A stretch of DNA of 64,000 nucleotides from Rhodopseudomonas sp. (GCA_016124795.1 WGNB01000028.1:97366-161365); one strand, 5' to 3'. Counted from the stretch's first letter, positions 19,625 to 29,984 are shown. Notes: generated by a model from the sequence alone, not told the origin. Made by a program: numbers and translations.

Positions 19625-20152
19625 TTAGGCCGCCTTGCCGAAGCTGGCGAACTTTTCCTTGATCGGTTCGGCGGTCTCGGTCGCGACCTTCTGGGCGTGC
19701 TCGGTCAATTCCTTGGCCTGGGCGGTCAGGGTATCGAACTGGCTGCGCATGAAGGCGGTGGTCTTCTCGACCACTTCCGAATAGGTCTTGGCCGCCAGCA
19801 GTTCGCCCATCAGATCGAAGGCGGCGTTCGAATTGGCGCGCGCGGTCTCGACGACCTTCAGACCGTAGCCCGAGCAGCCCTTCGACGCGGTCGAATAGGT
19901 TTCTTCCAGCGTCTCGGTGGCCTCTTCGGCCTGGCTCTTCATCTTTTCGTAGCCGTCCTTGAACTGGGCGATGGTCTTTTCGGCGAGTTCGCGGAACGCC
20001 GGCGGCACTTCCATGGTCGGCACTTCGAACTTCGGCATCTCGAACTTGGGCATTTCGAATTTCGGCATTTCGAACTTGGATTCGCTCGGCACGACCGCGA
20101 CTTTCGGCTTGGCTTTCGGGGTCGGCGTGGTGGTGGTCTGGGCTTCGGACAT
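19625..20152 (-). CDS. Phasin family protein with MPKFE repeats
   Basis: A 175-residue phasin, the amphipathic protein that coats polyhydroxyalkanoate granules. ATG at 20152 follows AAGGATG. The N-terminal 25 residues are Pro/Lys/Thr-rich. Three exact copies of KFEMP plus degenerate KFEVP and TMEVP follow, and then the helical phasin domain (AFRELAEKTIAQFKDGYEKMKSQAEEATETLEETY and onward). A promoter and palindrome lie about 110-150 bases upstream, and a terminator follows. A second phasin gene lies upstream on the same strand. Confidence 0.92.
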   Translation of the reverse strand: MSEAQTTTTPTPKAKPKVAVVPSESKFEMPKFEMPKFEMPKFEVPTMEVPPAFRELAEKTIAQFKDGYEKMKSQAEEATETLEETYSTASKGCSGYGLKVVETARANSNAAFDLMGELLAAKTYSEVVEKTTAFMRSQFDTLTAQAKELTEHAQKVATETAEPIKEKFASFGKAA

Positions 20153-20261
20153 GACAATCATCCTTGGGTTGAGGACGGTCTCCGGCTCAAGGCGAGCCGC
20201 CGCCCTCGGTTGATCGGCCCGCTCCTGATGGGTGGCTCCCATTATGCGGAAGCGTAAATTC

Positions 20262-20302
20262 AATATAATACAATTTTGGTGCGATGCAATAAAAATATTG
20301 CA
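20262..20302 (-). promoter_or_regulatory. Phasin promoter with overlapping palindrome
   Basis: On the minus strand, TTGCAT (20284-20289) and TATATT (20262-20267) are 16 bases apart, a plausible housekeeping promoter for the phasin at 20152. The perfect palindrome TGCAATAAAAATATTGCA (20285-20302) covers the -35 box. Another TGCAC/GTGCA pair is adjacent. A repressor bound here would block the promoter. PhaR-type phasin regulators elsewhere bind TGC-rich repeats. Confidence 0.55.
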
Positions 20303-20409
20303 CTGCACAAACAAACCAAGGGTGGCTCGCCGCCGGCGGGCGAGCCACGGATTGTACAGAACAGGTCGATTTTAGCCGCGTTTGGGTCGTTTTTACCCTT
20401 CGGCGGACC

Positions 20410-20760
20410 TCAGCCGGTCAGTTTCGACGCCTTTTGGCTGAGTTCCTTGGCTTGCTCGGTCAGGGCCGCAATCTGCTTTTTCAAAAATTCGGTTTGCAGC
20501 GCGGTGACTTCCTTGGCGTCCTTGGCCTTGAGCAACTGCTGGGCATGTTCAAACGAGGCCGCCACATTGCGTTCGGCAAAGCTCATGGCCAGCTCGCCGG
20601 CTTCCTTGACGCCGGTCTGCATGCTCTTGGCCTGGGTCTCGGCGGTGCCGATGGCGTGCTGCGTGGCGGCGACGAAGCCGTCGAAGGCCTGCTTGGCCTG
20701 GGCGACGCTCTTCTCCGCCATGTCGCGCATTTCGGCTGGAATTTCGAAATTCAATGCCAT
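20410..20760 (-). CDS. Phasin family protein
   Basis: A 116-residue all-helical phasin (ALNFEIPAEMRDMAEKSVAQAKQAFDGFVAATQHAIGTAET and onward). ATG at 20760 is preceded by AGGAGG. It is shorter than the neighbouring phasin and lacks the MPKFE repeats. It ends before the promoter of the other phasin, so the two are tandem but probably separately transcribed. The KFEIPAEMRDMAEKS start resembles rhizobial phasins. Confidence 0.9.
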   Translation of the reverse strand: MALNFEIPAEMRDMAEKSVAQAKQAFDGFVAATQHAIGTAETQAKSMQTGVKEAGELAMSFAERNVAASFEHAQQLLKAKDAKEVTALQTEFLKKQIAALTEQAKELSQKASKLTG

Positions 20761-20830
20761 CGCATCCTCCTGACTGTGCAACGCCACAGGGCGCCGGGTC
20801 GATCCGCTCAACGCGGGTTTTATTTCAAGC

Positions 20831-20867
20831 GACTTTAGGTCTGATGACTTTAATACGGACGACTTTA
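20831..20867. repeat. Three GACTTTA direct repeats at 15-bp spacing
   Basis: GACTTTA begins at 20831, 20846 and 20861, exactly 15 bases apart, about 70-110 bases upstream of the second phasin start. Even spacing of one and a half helical turns suggests a bound oligomeric regulator. No longer gene lies between here and 21060. Confidence 0.55.
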
Positions 20868-21059
20868 CCTCCGATCATAGGACAATCAGACGACGGGACG
20901 ATGGCTGGCCGCGCCAGCCGTAACACGCCTCGACATTAAGGTTATCGCGGCTTGGTGCGCTGCGATAGCCGGCACGTCGTGGACGCAGGCGCAATGCAGC
21001 CGTATTAATAATTCATTAGCCGTCTTCTTTGCTTCGCATCGCTGGCCAAAATTGGGCAC

Positions 21060-24000
21060 ATGAGTGGAACTGAATACCAGCTGTCCTGGCTAGCCGATCA
21101 GCGCTTGGCGGATCACGCTCTCAGTCCGTCGCCGGTCTGGCTGTGGCGCGCCGACGGATCGCAGATCTTGTGGGCCAATCCACAGGCGGCATCGATCTTC
21201 GACAGCCGCTCGGCCAAAGCACTGTCGCAGCGGACCTTCGAGGCGAAACACCCGAGCGCGTCCCAGATCGCGCGGCTGGCCGAGACGCTGCCGGAAACAG
21301 GCGCGTCGCGGCTCGAGCGCCTGCGCGGTTTCGGCGCGGCGCTCGGCGGCACGCTGACCTGCCTTTGCGCGCGGATCGCGTTGCCCGACGGCGGCCTCGC
21401 CGTGCTGGTGGTGGCGACCGAACGCGCCGGCAAGGACGTCACCATGTCGGAGCGCGCCCGCCGCCTGCTTGCCGACATCGACCGCCCGGCGGCGGTCTTC
21501 ACCGCCGACGGCAACCTGATCGAAGCCAAGCCGGAAGCGCGCGCGCTGTTCGGCGACAAGGTCGACCTGGCCGCGCTAGGCGCCGACCGGCTGGCACACA
21601 GCCGCGCCGAGCCGATTGCCGGACCGATCACGATGGCGCGATTCGGCGACGGCTCCACGCTGCTGGTCGCGGTCGAAACCAACATGACCGCCCGCGCCAA
21701 CACCGCGCCCGGCCCTCGCGCCCATCCGGCCGACGCCGCCGCGACCGCCGCGCTGGAGCGGCGGGTACCGCTGCGTTTCGTCTGGCAGATGGACGAGACG
21801 ACCCGCCTCAGCCATGGCCTCGACAGCTTCGCCAGCGTGGTCGGACCACAAACGGCGGCGACACCGCACCAGAGCTGGGCGGACCTCGCCGAGCGGCTCG
21901 CGCTCGATCCCAAAGGCATCATCACCCGCGCGCTCGCGGCCCGCGAGACCTGGAGCGGCATTGCCGTGTCCTGGCCGGTCGACGACAGCGCGGATCGCGT
22001 CGCCATCGAAATGTCGGGCCTGCCGGTGTTCGACCGCGAACGGCGGTTCATGGGCTATCGGGGCTTTGCGATCTGCCGCGACCTCGACCGGCTTGCGGCG
22101 CGCCAAAGCCAATCCGCGACGGCGGCAGCGCCGGCGCCGGCCAGCACGCCGCCCGTGACACCCGTTGTGGCCACGCCACAAGTCGAACCCGCCACGCCAG
22201 AGCCCGAGGCGACGTCGCCGGCAATGACTCCGGCCGCGACAACGCCCGACGCACCCCCGTCCCCGGTTCAAGCCGTCCCGCCACAGGCGGTGCCGACTCC
22301 CGCCGCACCGCCGCAAATCACGCCGCCGCCTCAGGCCGCGCCGGCAGACAATGTGCTGGCATTCCGTCCGCCGTCGCCGCCCGCGGTCGCGACACCGGCG
22401 CCCGCGCCAGCCGCGCCGGCACCGGCCACCCCGCCATCGCCGCCGCCGACACCCTCCTGGACCGCCGGCGAACACAGTGCCTTCGAGGAGCTGGCGCGCG
22501 AACTCAACGCCCGACTGCGCGGCGAACCCGGGCGACGCCCGGCCGCGGTGCCGACCGTGAGCGATCCCGATATCGCGCCGGCCCCCGATGCGCTCGTGCC
22601 CCCGCCGGCGATCGCCACGCCTCAGACGGCCAGCGCCACGATGGCTTACGATGGCCGGCCGATCCTCGACCGACTGCCGATCGGCGTTCTGGTCTATCGC
22701 CTCAATAATCTGATCTACGCCAACAGCGCCTTCCTCAAATGGACCGGCTACGACACGCTGCAGGCGCTCGACGACGCCGGTGGCCTCGACAGCCTGTTCA
22801 TCGAGCCGAGCCAGACGACGGCGGCGTCGGATGCCGAGGACGGAAAGTCACCGGAGAAATCCTGCGTCGGCAAAACGCTGACCATCGCCACCGTCAAAGG
22901 CGCGCAGAAGCCGGTCGAGGGCCGGCTGTTCAGCGTGCCCTGGGCGCAGGACACCGCGCTGGTGCTGATGATCAATACCCAGGGGATGTCGGACGACCGC
23001 ATCAAGGCAATCGAAGCCGCACTGCGCCGGACCGAGAGCGAGAACACCGAGCTGCGCGCCATCCTCGACACCGCCACCGACGGCGTGCTGGTGCTCGACC
23101 GCGACGGCCGCGTGCTGTCGGCCAACCGCAGCGCCGAAGCGCTGTTCGGCTACGACGCCGCCGACTTCACCGAATTGAGTATCGGCGAATTGTTCGCCGC
23201 CGAAAGCCGGCGCGGCGTGCTCGATTATCTCGACCGGCTCGCCGGCCGCGACGGCCATCGCCTGCTCGACGCCGGCCGCGAGGCGATCGGCCGCGTTCGT
23301 CAGGGCGGACTGGTGCCGCTCTACATCACGATGGGCCGGATCGAGGACGGCGACAAATTCTGCGCGGTGATGCGCGACGTCACCGCCTGGAAACGCACCG
23401 AGGAAGAGCTGATCAACGCCCGCCAGCAGGCCGAACGCGCCTCGACCGCCAAGAGCGAGTTCCTCGCCAAGATCAGCCACGAGATCCGCACGCCGCTCAA
23501 CGCCATCATCGGCTTTTCCGAAGTGATGATCGACGAGCGCTTCGGCGCCATCGGCAACGACCGCTACAAGCAGTATCTCAAGGACATCCATAGCTCCGGC
23601 GGCCATCTGATTTCGCTGCTCAACGACCTGCTCGATCTGTCCAAGATCGAGGCCGGCAAGCTCGACCTCAGTTTCGTCAGCGTCAATCTCAACGACATCG
23701 TCCAGCAATGCGTCGCCATCATGCAGGAGCAGGCCAATCGCGAGCGGGTCATCATCCGCACCGCGTTGCCAGGCACGCTGCCGCCGATCGTCGCCGATGC
23801 GCGATCGGTGCGGCAGATCGCGCTCAACCTTTTGTCGAACTCGATCAAGTTCACCGGCGCCGGCGGCCAGGTCATCGTCTCGACCGCGCTGAACGACGAC
23901 AACGAAGCGGTGCTGCGGGTGCGCGACACCGGCATCGGCATGAGCGAGGCCGAATTGCAGACGGCGCTCGAACCGTTCCGGCAGATGGCGACCTCGTCGC

Positions 24001-24149
24001 GCTGGGGCGCCAGCGGCACTGGTCTCGGGTTGCCGATCACCAAGGCGCTGGCCGAGGCCAATCACGCCCGCTTCCGCATCACCAGCCAGCCCGAGGACGG
24101 AACCCTGGTTGAAGTGGCGTTTCCGGCAACCCGCGTTCTGGCGGAATAA
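21060..24149 (+). CDS. PAS sensor histidine kinase, PleC/DivJ/PdhS-like
   Basis: A 1029-residue kinase with no clear membrane segment. An N-terminal PAS-like region (VWLWRADGSQILWANPQAASIF) is followed by more sensory sequence, a Pro/Ala-rich low-complexity linker at about 345-470, a PAS-like region near 535, and a PAS domain at about 660-780. HisKA follows with His807 in KISHEIRTPLNAIIGFSEVM. The ATPase has NLLSNSIKF, DTGIGMSEAEL and GTGLGLPITKALAEAN. Length, layout and HisKA sequence resemble the PleC/DivJ relatives called PdhS in Hyphomicrobiales, which control cell-cycle asymmetry through DivK. That function is inferred. Confidence 0.9.
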   Translation: MSGTEYQLSWLADQRLADHALSPSPVWLWRADGSQILWANPQAASIFDSRSAKALSQRTFEAKHPSASQIARLAETLPETGASRLERLRGFGAALGGTLTCLCARIALPDGGLAVLVVATERAGKDVTMSERARRLLADIDRPAAVFTADGNLIEAKPEARALFGDKVDLAALGADRLAHSRAEPIAGPITMARFGDGSTLLVAVETNMTARANTAPGPRAHPADAAATAALERRVPLRFVWQMDETTRLSHGLDSFASVVGPQTAATPHQSWADLAERLALDPKGIITRALAARETWSGIAVSWPVDDSADRVAIEMSGLPVFDRERRFMGYRGFAICRDLDRLAARQSQSATAAAPAPASTPPVTPVVATPQVEPATPEPEATSPAMTPAATTPDAPPSPVQAVPPQAVPTPAAPPQITPPPQAAPADNVLAFRPPSPPAVATPAPAPAAPAPATPPSPPPTPSWTAGEHSAFEELARELNARLRGEPGRRPAAVPTVSDPDIAPAPDALVPPPAIATPQTASATMAYDGRPILDRLPIGVLVYRLNNLIYANSAFLKWTGYDTLQALDDAGGLDSLFIEPSQTTAASDAEDGKSPEKSCVGKTLTIATVKGAQKPVEGRLFSVPWAQDTALVLMINTQGMSDDRIKAIEAALRRTESENTELRAILDTATDGVLVLDRDGRVLSANRSAEALFGYDAADFTELSIGELFAAESRRGVLDYLDRLAGRDGHRLLDAGREAIGRVRQGGLVPLYITMGRIEDGDKFCAVMRDVTAWKRTEEELINARQQAERASTAKSEFLAKISHEIRTPLNAIIGFSEVMIDERFGAIGNDRYKQYLKDIHSSGGHLISLLNDLLDLSKIEAGKLDLSFVSVNLNDIVQQCVAIMQEQANRERVIIRTALPGTLPPIVADARSVRQIALNLLSNSIKFTGAGGQVIVSTALNDDNEAVLRVRDTGIGMSEAELQTALEPFRQMATSSRWGASGTGLGLPITKALAEANHARFRITSQPEDGTLVEVAFPATRVLAE

Positions 24150-24265
24150 TCCCACGCCTTCAAAGGGTCACAGAAGACGGGCACGGTTGGCGAGAGCGCG
24201 CCCGATGGTATAGTCCGCCGGTGCCCGCCGCGTGGCATTACCGCCCGACATCGACTTAACCGGAT

Positions 24266-26242
24266 TTGACTGCTTTGACGGCTTCCGCTGGCTTCCGACG
24301 CTTGGGAATTGCGCTTCTGGTCCTCGTCGCGCTTGCCGCCGGCGTATTGACCACCGCCGGCTATCTGATTTCAGCGGACACGGTGCGCGCCGAGGTCATC
24401 GGCGGTATCCATTCGGCGACCGGGCTTAATCCGGTGCTGCGCGGCCGGGCCACCGTGTCGCTGTTTCCGAAAGGCAGTGTCAGCTTCGACGATGTCATGC
24501 TCGGCGACCCGGCGCAGCCGGCCTTGACGGCCGAACGGATGACCGCCCGGCTGCGGTTCTTTCCGCTGCTGATCGGCCGCGTCGAAATCGCCGACGTTTC
24601 GCTCGAGCGGCCGACGATCTCGATCAACCTCGAACCGAACGGAAAATCGAACTGGTCCGGCTTGATCGACGGGCTGGCGCGCAACCAGAAGCCGAACGCC
24701 CGGCATGGCGTCGCGGCCTTCTCGGAAATGCGCATCGACAACGGCACCGTGATCCTGCGCGACCATGAGAACAAGGTGGTCGAAACCATCGACCGGATGG
24801 ATTTCTCGCTGGCCTGGCCTTCGATCTCGAAAAGCCTCGGCGCCACCGGCCGTTTCGTCTGGCATGACGAACCGGTCGATGCCAGCCTGACGCTGGCCGA
24901 TTTCCGCGCCGCGCTGGCCGGCAGCAAGACCGGCCTGAAGCTGCGCCTCGCCGCCAAGCCGATGAAGGCCGCCTTCGAAGGCTCGATCAGCGTCCGGCCG
25001 ACGGTCAAGATCGAAGGCACGCTGGCCGCCGACGCCGATTCATTGCGCGACGCCATGGTCTGGACCGGTCAGGAGTCGCCGCCCGGCGGCGGCTTCGGTC
25101 GCTTCGCCATCAAGGCACAGGCCAATGTCGTCGGCGGCAGCATCGGCCTGTCGGGCGTCAACGTCGAACTCGACGGCAACAGCGCCGAAGGCGTTCTGAC
25201 TTTCGCCACCGACGGCCGCAAGACGCTGCAAGGCACGCTGGCGGCCGATACCCTCAACCTGACGCCTTATGTCTCGACGATCCGGCTGCTCACCGCCAAC
25301 CAGCACGCCTGGAGCGATGCCCGGATCGCGCCCGAGGGCCTGTCCAACATCGACTTCGATCTGCGGCTGTCGGCGGCCAAGGTCATCATGGCCTCGGCGA
25401 CGATCGGACGCACCGCGATCGGCGCCAACCTGCGCGCCGGTCATCTGACGGTGACGGTCGGCGAGGCCCAGGCCTATGGCGGCGTCATCCGCGGCTCGAT
25501 GGCGCTGGCCAATTTCGATTCCGGCATCGACGTCAAATCGCAACTGCAGTTCAGCGACGTCGATCTGGAAAGCTGCCTTGGCCAGTTGTTCGGCCTGCGC
25601 CGGCTCGAAGGCAAAGGCAATATCTCGCTCAACGTCGAAGGCTCCGGCGAGAGCGTGCTCGCCGTCACCCGCAGCATGACGGGCAGCGCCGGGCTGACCG
25701 GCAGCAACGGCGCGATCGCCGGATTGAACATCGAACAACTGCTGCGCCGGCTGGAGCGCCGGCCGTTGTCGGGCAGCGGCGAATTCCGCACCGGTTCGAC
25801 GCCTTATGACAAGATCACCGTCGGGCTCAAGATCGTGAAGGGCGTGATTGCGGTCGACGATATGAAAGTCGAGAGCGCCGCGGTGCGGCTGGCGCTCGCC
25901 GGTCAGGCCTCGATCCCGGATCGCGACCTCGATCTCAAAGGCACTGCCGCACTGGTCACCGCCAGCCGGCCCGGCGTTCCGCCATTCGAACTGCCGTTCA
26001 TCGTGCAAGGGTCATGGGACGATCCGATCATGCTCCCGGACGCGGAAGCCTTGATCCGCCGCTCCGGCGCCGCCGCGCCGCTATTGCGCGCGGTACGCGA
26101 ACGCAGCGCCCGCGATGCCGTGCGCCAGGCGCTGGATCGATTGACCGGCGGCAGCGGCGCGGCGACGCAAACGCCCGCCGAAGCGCCGACCGCGGCGCCG
26201 ACATTGCCGGCCGCCAACCAGAGCGTCGACACCGCGCGCTAG
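24266..26242 (+). CDS. AsmA family protein
   Basis: A 658-residue protein with an N-terminal membrane anchor (ALLVLVALAAGVLTTAGYLIS) and a long periplasmic part of repeated beta strands. AsmA-domain hallmarks include RFFPLLIGRVEIADVSLERPTISI and, near the end, DRDLDLKGTAALV. AsmA-like proteins are implicated in lipid transfer and outer-membrane homeostasis. The only possible start is TTG at 24266, because an in-frame stop lies at 24257. It ends 21 bases from a convergent response-regulator gene. Confidence 0.88.
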   Translation: MTALTASAGFRRLGIALLVLVALAAGVLTTAGYLISADTVRAEVIGGIHSATGLNPVLRGRATVSLFPKGSVSFDDVMLGDPAQPALTAERMTARLRFFPLLIGRVEIADVSLERPTISINLEPNGKSNWSGLIDGLARNQKPNARHGVAAFSEMRIDNGTVILRDHENKVVETIDRMDFSLAWPSISKSLGATGRFVWHDEPVDASLTLADFRAALAGSKTGLKLRLAAKPMKAAFEGSISVRPTVKIEGTLAADADSLRDAMVWTGQESPPGGGFGRFAIKAQANVVGGSIGLSGVNVELDGNSAEGVLTFATDGRKTLQGTLAADTLNLTPYVSTIRLLTANQHAWSDARIAPEGLSNIDFDLRLSAAKVIMASATIGRTAIGANLRAGHLTVTVGEAQAYGGVIRGSMALANFDSGIDVKSQLQFSDVDLESCLGQLFGLRRLEGKGNISLNVEGSGESVLAVTRSMTGSAGLTGSNGAIAGLNIEQLLRRLERRPLSGSGEFRTGSTPYDKITVGLKIVKGVIAVDDMKVESAAVRLALAGQASIPDRDLDLKGTAALVTASRPGVPPFELPFIVQGSWDDPIMLPDAEALIRRSGAAAPLLRAVRERSARDAVRQALDRLTGGSGAATQTPAEAPTAAPTLPAANQSVDTAR

Positions 26243-26262
26243 AAGACCGGTTCTGTTCGCGT

Positions 26263-26787
26263 TCAGGCGCCGGCGGGCACGGCGCCGCCATCGTCGACGT
26301 CGTACTTGGATTTCTGCGTCGTCGGCAGCCGCGGCTCCGGACCGTAATAATTGCCGACCCGCACGATCGCGCGCGGCTTGAGCACGATCGACACCATGCG
26401 GTCGAGCAGCGCCTTGGCCGAGACCGGCTTGCACAGGAATTCATTGACGCCAAGCTTGACCGACTCGACGATGCGCCAACGCTCGCCGTGCGACGACAGC
26501 ATGATGATCGGAATATCCGGCGACGGAAAAATGCCGGGCGAGCGCACGATGCGCACCAGTTCCGGTCCGTTCAGCAGCGGCATTTCCCAGTCGAGAATGA
26601 TGATATCGGGCGCCGTCTGGCGGATCATTTCAAGCGCCGCCAGCCCATCGGCCGCCTCGGTGACCGACTTGACGCCGATATTGGCCAACAGACCGCGTAC
26701 GATCTTGCGGGTGAAGGCATTATCATCGACCAGCAGCACATTGAGTTGCTGTACGAGGTAGGCCGCGCGCTTGACGTTACTGTTCAT
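26263..26787 (-). CDS. Response regulator with a single receiver domain
   Basis: A 174-residue protein from ATG at 26787. The receiver domain has the acidic pair Asp21-Asp22 (LLVDDNAFTRK), the phosphoacceptor Asp66 (IILDWEMPLLNGPEL), and Lys in FLCKPVS. About 35 residues follow it with no recognisable output domain, so it probably signals by protein contact. A CheY- or DivK-like role with the neighbouring kinase is possible but unsupported. Confidence 0.88.
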   Translation of the reverse strand: MNSNVKRAAYLVQQLNVLLVDDNAFTRKIVRGLLANIGVKSVTEAADGLAALEMIRQTAPDIIILDWEMPLLNGPELVRIVRSPGIFPSPDIPIIMLSSHGERWRIVESVKLGVNEFLCKPVSAKALLDRMVSIVLKPRAIVRVGNYYGPEPRLPTTQKSKYDVDDGGAVPAGA

Positions 26788-26890
26788 CGGTCGCCCCAAA
26801 CGAGGCTTCAACAATGCCCGGCAATCGTCATTTTGTTATTAACGGGATACCGGAAACCGGGGACCATCGCACGGTTGCGCCGCCGCCGGC

Positions 26891-28390
26891 TCAGGCCGGT
26901 CCAGTCAACGTGCGCCGAACCGCATCGCGCCAGCCGGCATAGCGCGTCTCGCGATCGGACGCCGCCATTTCCGGTTCGAATCGGCGATCAAGCCGCCATT
27001 GCGCGGCAAAACCATCGAGATCGGGACATAGACCGGCGGTCCGACCGGCCAGATAGGCCGCGCCCAAGGCCGTGGTCTCCATCACCACCGGACGGTCGAC
27101 CGGCGCGGCCAGAATATCGGCGAGAAACTGCATGCAGGGTTCGCTCGCGGTCATGCCGCCATCGACCCGCAGCACGGTGGCCGACGAGCCCGCCGCCGGC
27201 CAGTCGGCGCGCATCGCCTCCAGGAGATCGCGGGTCTGGTAGCCGACCGAATCGAGCGCGGCGCGCGCGATCTCCGGCGCGCCGGAATGACGGGTCAGAC
27301 CGAAGATCGCGCCGCGCGCCTGCGGGTCCCAATAAGGCGCGCCGAGCCCGACAAAAGCCGGCACAAGATAAACCTGTTCGGCCGGATCGGCTTTCGCTGC
27401 CAGCGCGCCGACATCGGACGACTTCTCGATGATCTTCAGACCGTCGCGTAGCCACTGCACCGCCGCGCCGGCGACAAAGATGCCGCCTTCGAGCGCGTAG
27501 GTGCGGCGACCGTCGAGTTGATAGGCAATCGTCGTCAGCAGTCGCGCGCGCGACGCAACGCGCTTGTCGCCGGTGTTGAGCACCATGAAGCAGCCGGTGC
27601 CATAGGTCGATTTCATCATGCCGGGCGTGAAGCAGCCCTGCCCCACCGTCGCGGCCTGCTGATCGCCGGCAATGCCACGAATGGCGATCGCCCCACCGAA
27701 CAGCGCCGGCTCGGTGGCGCCGAACTCGGCGGCGCAATCGCACACCTGCGGCAGCATCGCCATCGGCACGCCAAAGATCCGGCACAGGTCTTCATCCCAC
27801 CGGCTGCTGCCGATATCGACGAGCATGGTGCGGGCCGCATTGGTCGCATCGGTCCGATGCACCTTGCCGCCGGTCAGCCGCCACAACAGAAAGCTGTCGA
27901 CGGTGCCGAAGGCGAGTTCGCCGGCTTGCGCTCGAGCGCGCGCGCCATCGACATGGTCGAGCAGCCAGGCGATCTTGCTCGCCGAGAAATAAGGATCGAG
28001 CAGCAGGCCGGTCCTGGCGGCGATATCCGGCTCATGACCGGCGGCGCGCAAGGCGTCGCAATAAGCAGCGGTGCGCCGATCCTGCCAGACGATGGCCTTG
28101 TGGATCGGTTTGCCGGTCGCCCGATCCCAGACCACGGTGGTCTCGCGCTGGTTGGTGATGCCGATGCCGGCGATCTCGTTGGCGGCAAGCCCGGCTTGCG
28201 CCATCGCCGCGCGCACGGTTTCAACGGTCGCCCGCCAGATATCCTCGGCATCGTGCTCGACCCAGCCCGACGCCGGAAAATGCTGCGGCAATTCGCGCTG
28301 CGCTGTCGCCACCGGTTTCAGACCGGCGTCGAAGACAATGGCGCGCGTCGATGTCGTGCCCTGATCAATGGCGACAAGATGATTTGGCAA
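26891..28390 (-). CDS. glpK: Glycerol kinase
   Basis: A 499-residue FGGY kinase converting glycerol to glycerol 3-phosphate with ATP. The N-terminus [15 protein letters not shown] is the glycerol-kinase ATP-binding motif. [20 protein letters not shown] and [10 protein letters not shown] are also typical. The start is TTG at 28390. It follows glpD by 82 bases on the same strand, forming a glpD-glpK unit. No glycerol facilitator or GlpR regulator is in the window. Confidence 0.96.
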   Translation of the reverse strand: MPNHLVAIDQGTTSTRAIVFDAGLKPVATAQRELPQHFPASGWVEHDAEDIWRATVETVRAAMAQAGLAANEIAGIGITNQRETTVVWDRATGKPIHKAIVWQDRRTAAYCDALRAAGHEPDIAARTGLLLDPYFSASKIAWLLDHVDGARARAQAGELAFGTVDSFLLWRLTGGKVHRTDATNAARTMLVDIGSSRWDEDLCRIFGVPMAMLPQVCDCAAEFGATEPALFGGAIAIRGIAGDQQAATVGQGCFTPGMMKSTYGTGCFMVLNTGDKRVASRARLLTTIAYQLDGRRTYALEGGIFVAGAAVQWLRDGLKIIEKSSDVGALAAKADPAEQVYLVPAFVGLGAPYWDPQARGAIFGLTRHSGAPEIARAALDSVGYQTRDLLEAMRADWPAAGSSATVLRVDGGMTASEPCMQFLADILAAPVDRPVVMETTALGAAYLAGRTAGLCPDLDGFAAQWRLDRRFEPEMAASDRETRYAGWRDAVRRTLTGPA

Positions 28391-28472
28391 CAGCGTCCCG
28401 CCCTGACGCGACTCGCGTCGGGCTCAAGCTAACGCATTGCCAACGCGGCTGTGAACCCTTACCGGCGACGCC

Positions 28473-29984
28473 TCAGAACAGGCCCGCATCGCCAAGATCG
28501 GCGATGAACTCGTCGATGGCGATACGATCTGCGGCGCTCGCCTTGAGGCCGAGCTTGCTGCGACGCCACAACACGTCATCGGCGGTCTGTGCCCATTCGG
28601 TCTCGACCAGATAACGCACTTCGGCGCCGGTCAGATCGCCGGCAAAACGCGATCCGAGATCGGCCATGCTTTGAGCGTCGCCAAGAAAACGCGCGCACCG
28701 CAGACCGTAAGCCCGCGCCAGACGGCGGGCATGCGACTTCGTCAGGAACGGCCAGCGCGCGATCATGTCATCAACGACGGCGTCAAACGCATTCGGCGCG
28801 AACTCGCCGCCCGGCAGGGTCGACTTCGCGGTCCAGGCCGGCTTGACCGGAGAGGGTCCGCCTTTGAGATAGCGCGCGAGCTTGCCCAGCGCATGCTCGG
28901 CCAGCCGGCGGAACGTGGTGATCTTGCCGCCGTAAACCGTCAGCAACGGCGCTTCATGCGGCGCGACATCGAGCGCCAGCATATAATCGCGGGTGACGTC
29001 TTCCGGCTTGCCGGCGCCGTCATCGTAAAGCGCGCGCACGCCGGAATAGGACCAGACCAGTTCATCGGTGGTGATCCGGTCGCGGAAATAACGGTTGGCG
29101 ACGTCGCACAGATAAGTGATCTCGCGCGAATCCGGCGCCGGCGCCTTGAGGTCGCCGACGAAGTTCTCATCGGTGGTGCCGATCAGGGTGAAGTCATCGG
29201 CGAACGGCAAAGCGAAGACGACACGGCCGCCCTCGGCCTGCAAAATGTAACCGCTGCGATGATCGAAGCGCCGGCGCACAACAATATGGCTGCCCTTGAT
29301 CAGGCGAACCTTGGCCCGCAACGGCTTGCGGATCACGGTTTCCGCGACCTCGCCGATCCACGGTCCGGCGGCGTTCACAAGAACGCGCGCGGTCGCGGTT
29401 TCGCGCCGGCCACGACTGTTCAGCACCAGTTCCCACTCGTCGCCGCGATCGACCCGGACGCAACGAGTACGGGTGCGGATCGACGCCCCGTGCTCGGCGG
29501 CGTCGACGGCATTGAGAACCACCAGCCGGCTATCGTCGACCCAGCAATCGGAATATTCGAAGGCGTAACGAAACGTCCGCTTCAACGGCTGGCCGACGAC
29601 ATTATGGGTGAGATCGATGGTGCGCGATCGCGGCAATAATTTGTGCGCGCCGAGCCAGTCATAGAGAAACAGGCCGAAGCGCAATTTCAGCGGCGCGCGC
29701 CCGCCCGGCAACGGCGGCAGCACGAACCGCATCGGCTTGACGAGATGCGGCGCCATCTTCATCAACACCTCGCGCTCCGACAGCGCTTCGCGCACCAGCC
29801 GGAACGCGCCATGTTCGAGATAGCGCAATCCGCCATGAACCAGCTTGGAGGAGGCCTGCGACGTGCCCGAGGCCAGGTCGCCCATCTCGACCAGCAGGAC
29901 ACGCAGGCCGCGTCCGGCGGCGTCGCGCGCCAGACCCGCGCCATTGATGCCGCCGCCGATAATGGCGATGTCGTAGTCGGCCAT
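28473..29984 (-). CDS. glpD: Glycerol-3-phosphate dehydrogenase, FAD-dependent
   Basis: A 503-residue membrane-associated flavoprotein that oxidises glycerol 3-phosphate to dihydroxyacetone phosphate and passes electrons to quinone. ATG at 29984 begins MADYDIAIIGGGINGAGLARDAAGRG, the FAD motif. MGDLASGTSQASSKLVHGGLRYLEHG is the family signature. The longer upstream reading is rejected because it has no homology-like features. Confidence 0.96.
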   Translation of the reverse strand: MADYDIAIIGGGINGAGLARDAAGRGLRVLLVEMGDLASGTSQASSKLVHGGLRYLEHGAFRLVREALSEREVLMKMAPHLVKPMRFVLPPLPGGRAPLKLRFGLFLYDWLGAHKLLPRSRTIDLTHNVVGQPLKRTFRYAFEYSDCWVDDSRLVVLNAVDAAEHGASIRTRTRCVRVDRGDEWELVLNSRGRRETATARVLVNAAGPWIGEVAETVIRKPLRAKVRLIKGSHIVVRRRFDHRSGYILQAEGGRVVFALPFADDFTLIGTTDENFVGDLKAPAPDSREITYLCDVANRYFRDRITTDELVWSYSGVRALYDDGAGKPEDVTRDYMLALDVAPHEAPLLTVYGGKITTFRRLAEHALGKLARYLKGGPSPVKPAWTAKSTLPGGEFAPNAFDAVVDDMIARWPFLTKSHARRLARAYGLRCARFLGDAQSMADLGSRFAGDLTGAEVRYLVETEWAQTADDVLWRRSKLGLKASAADRIAIDEFIADLGDAGLF

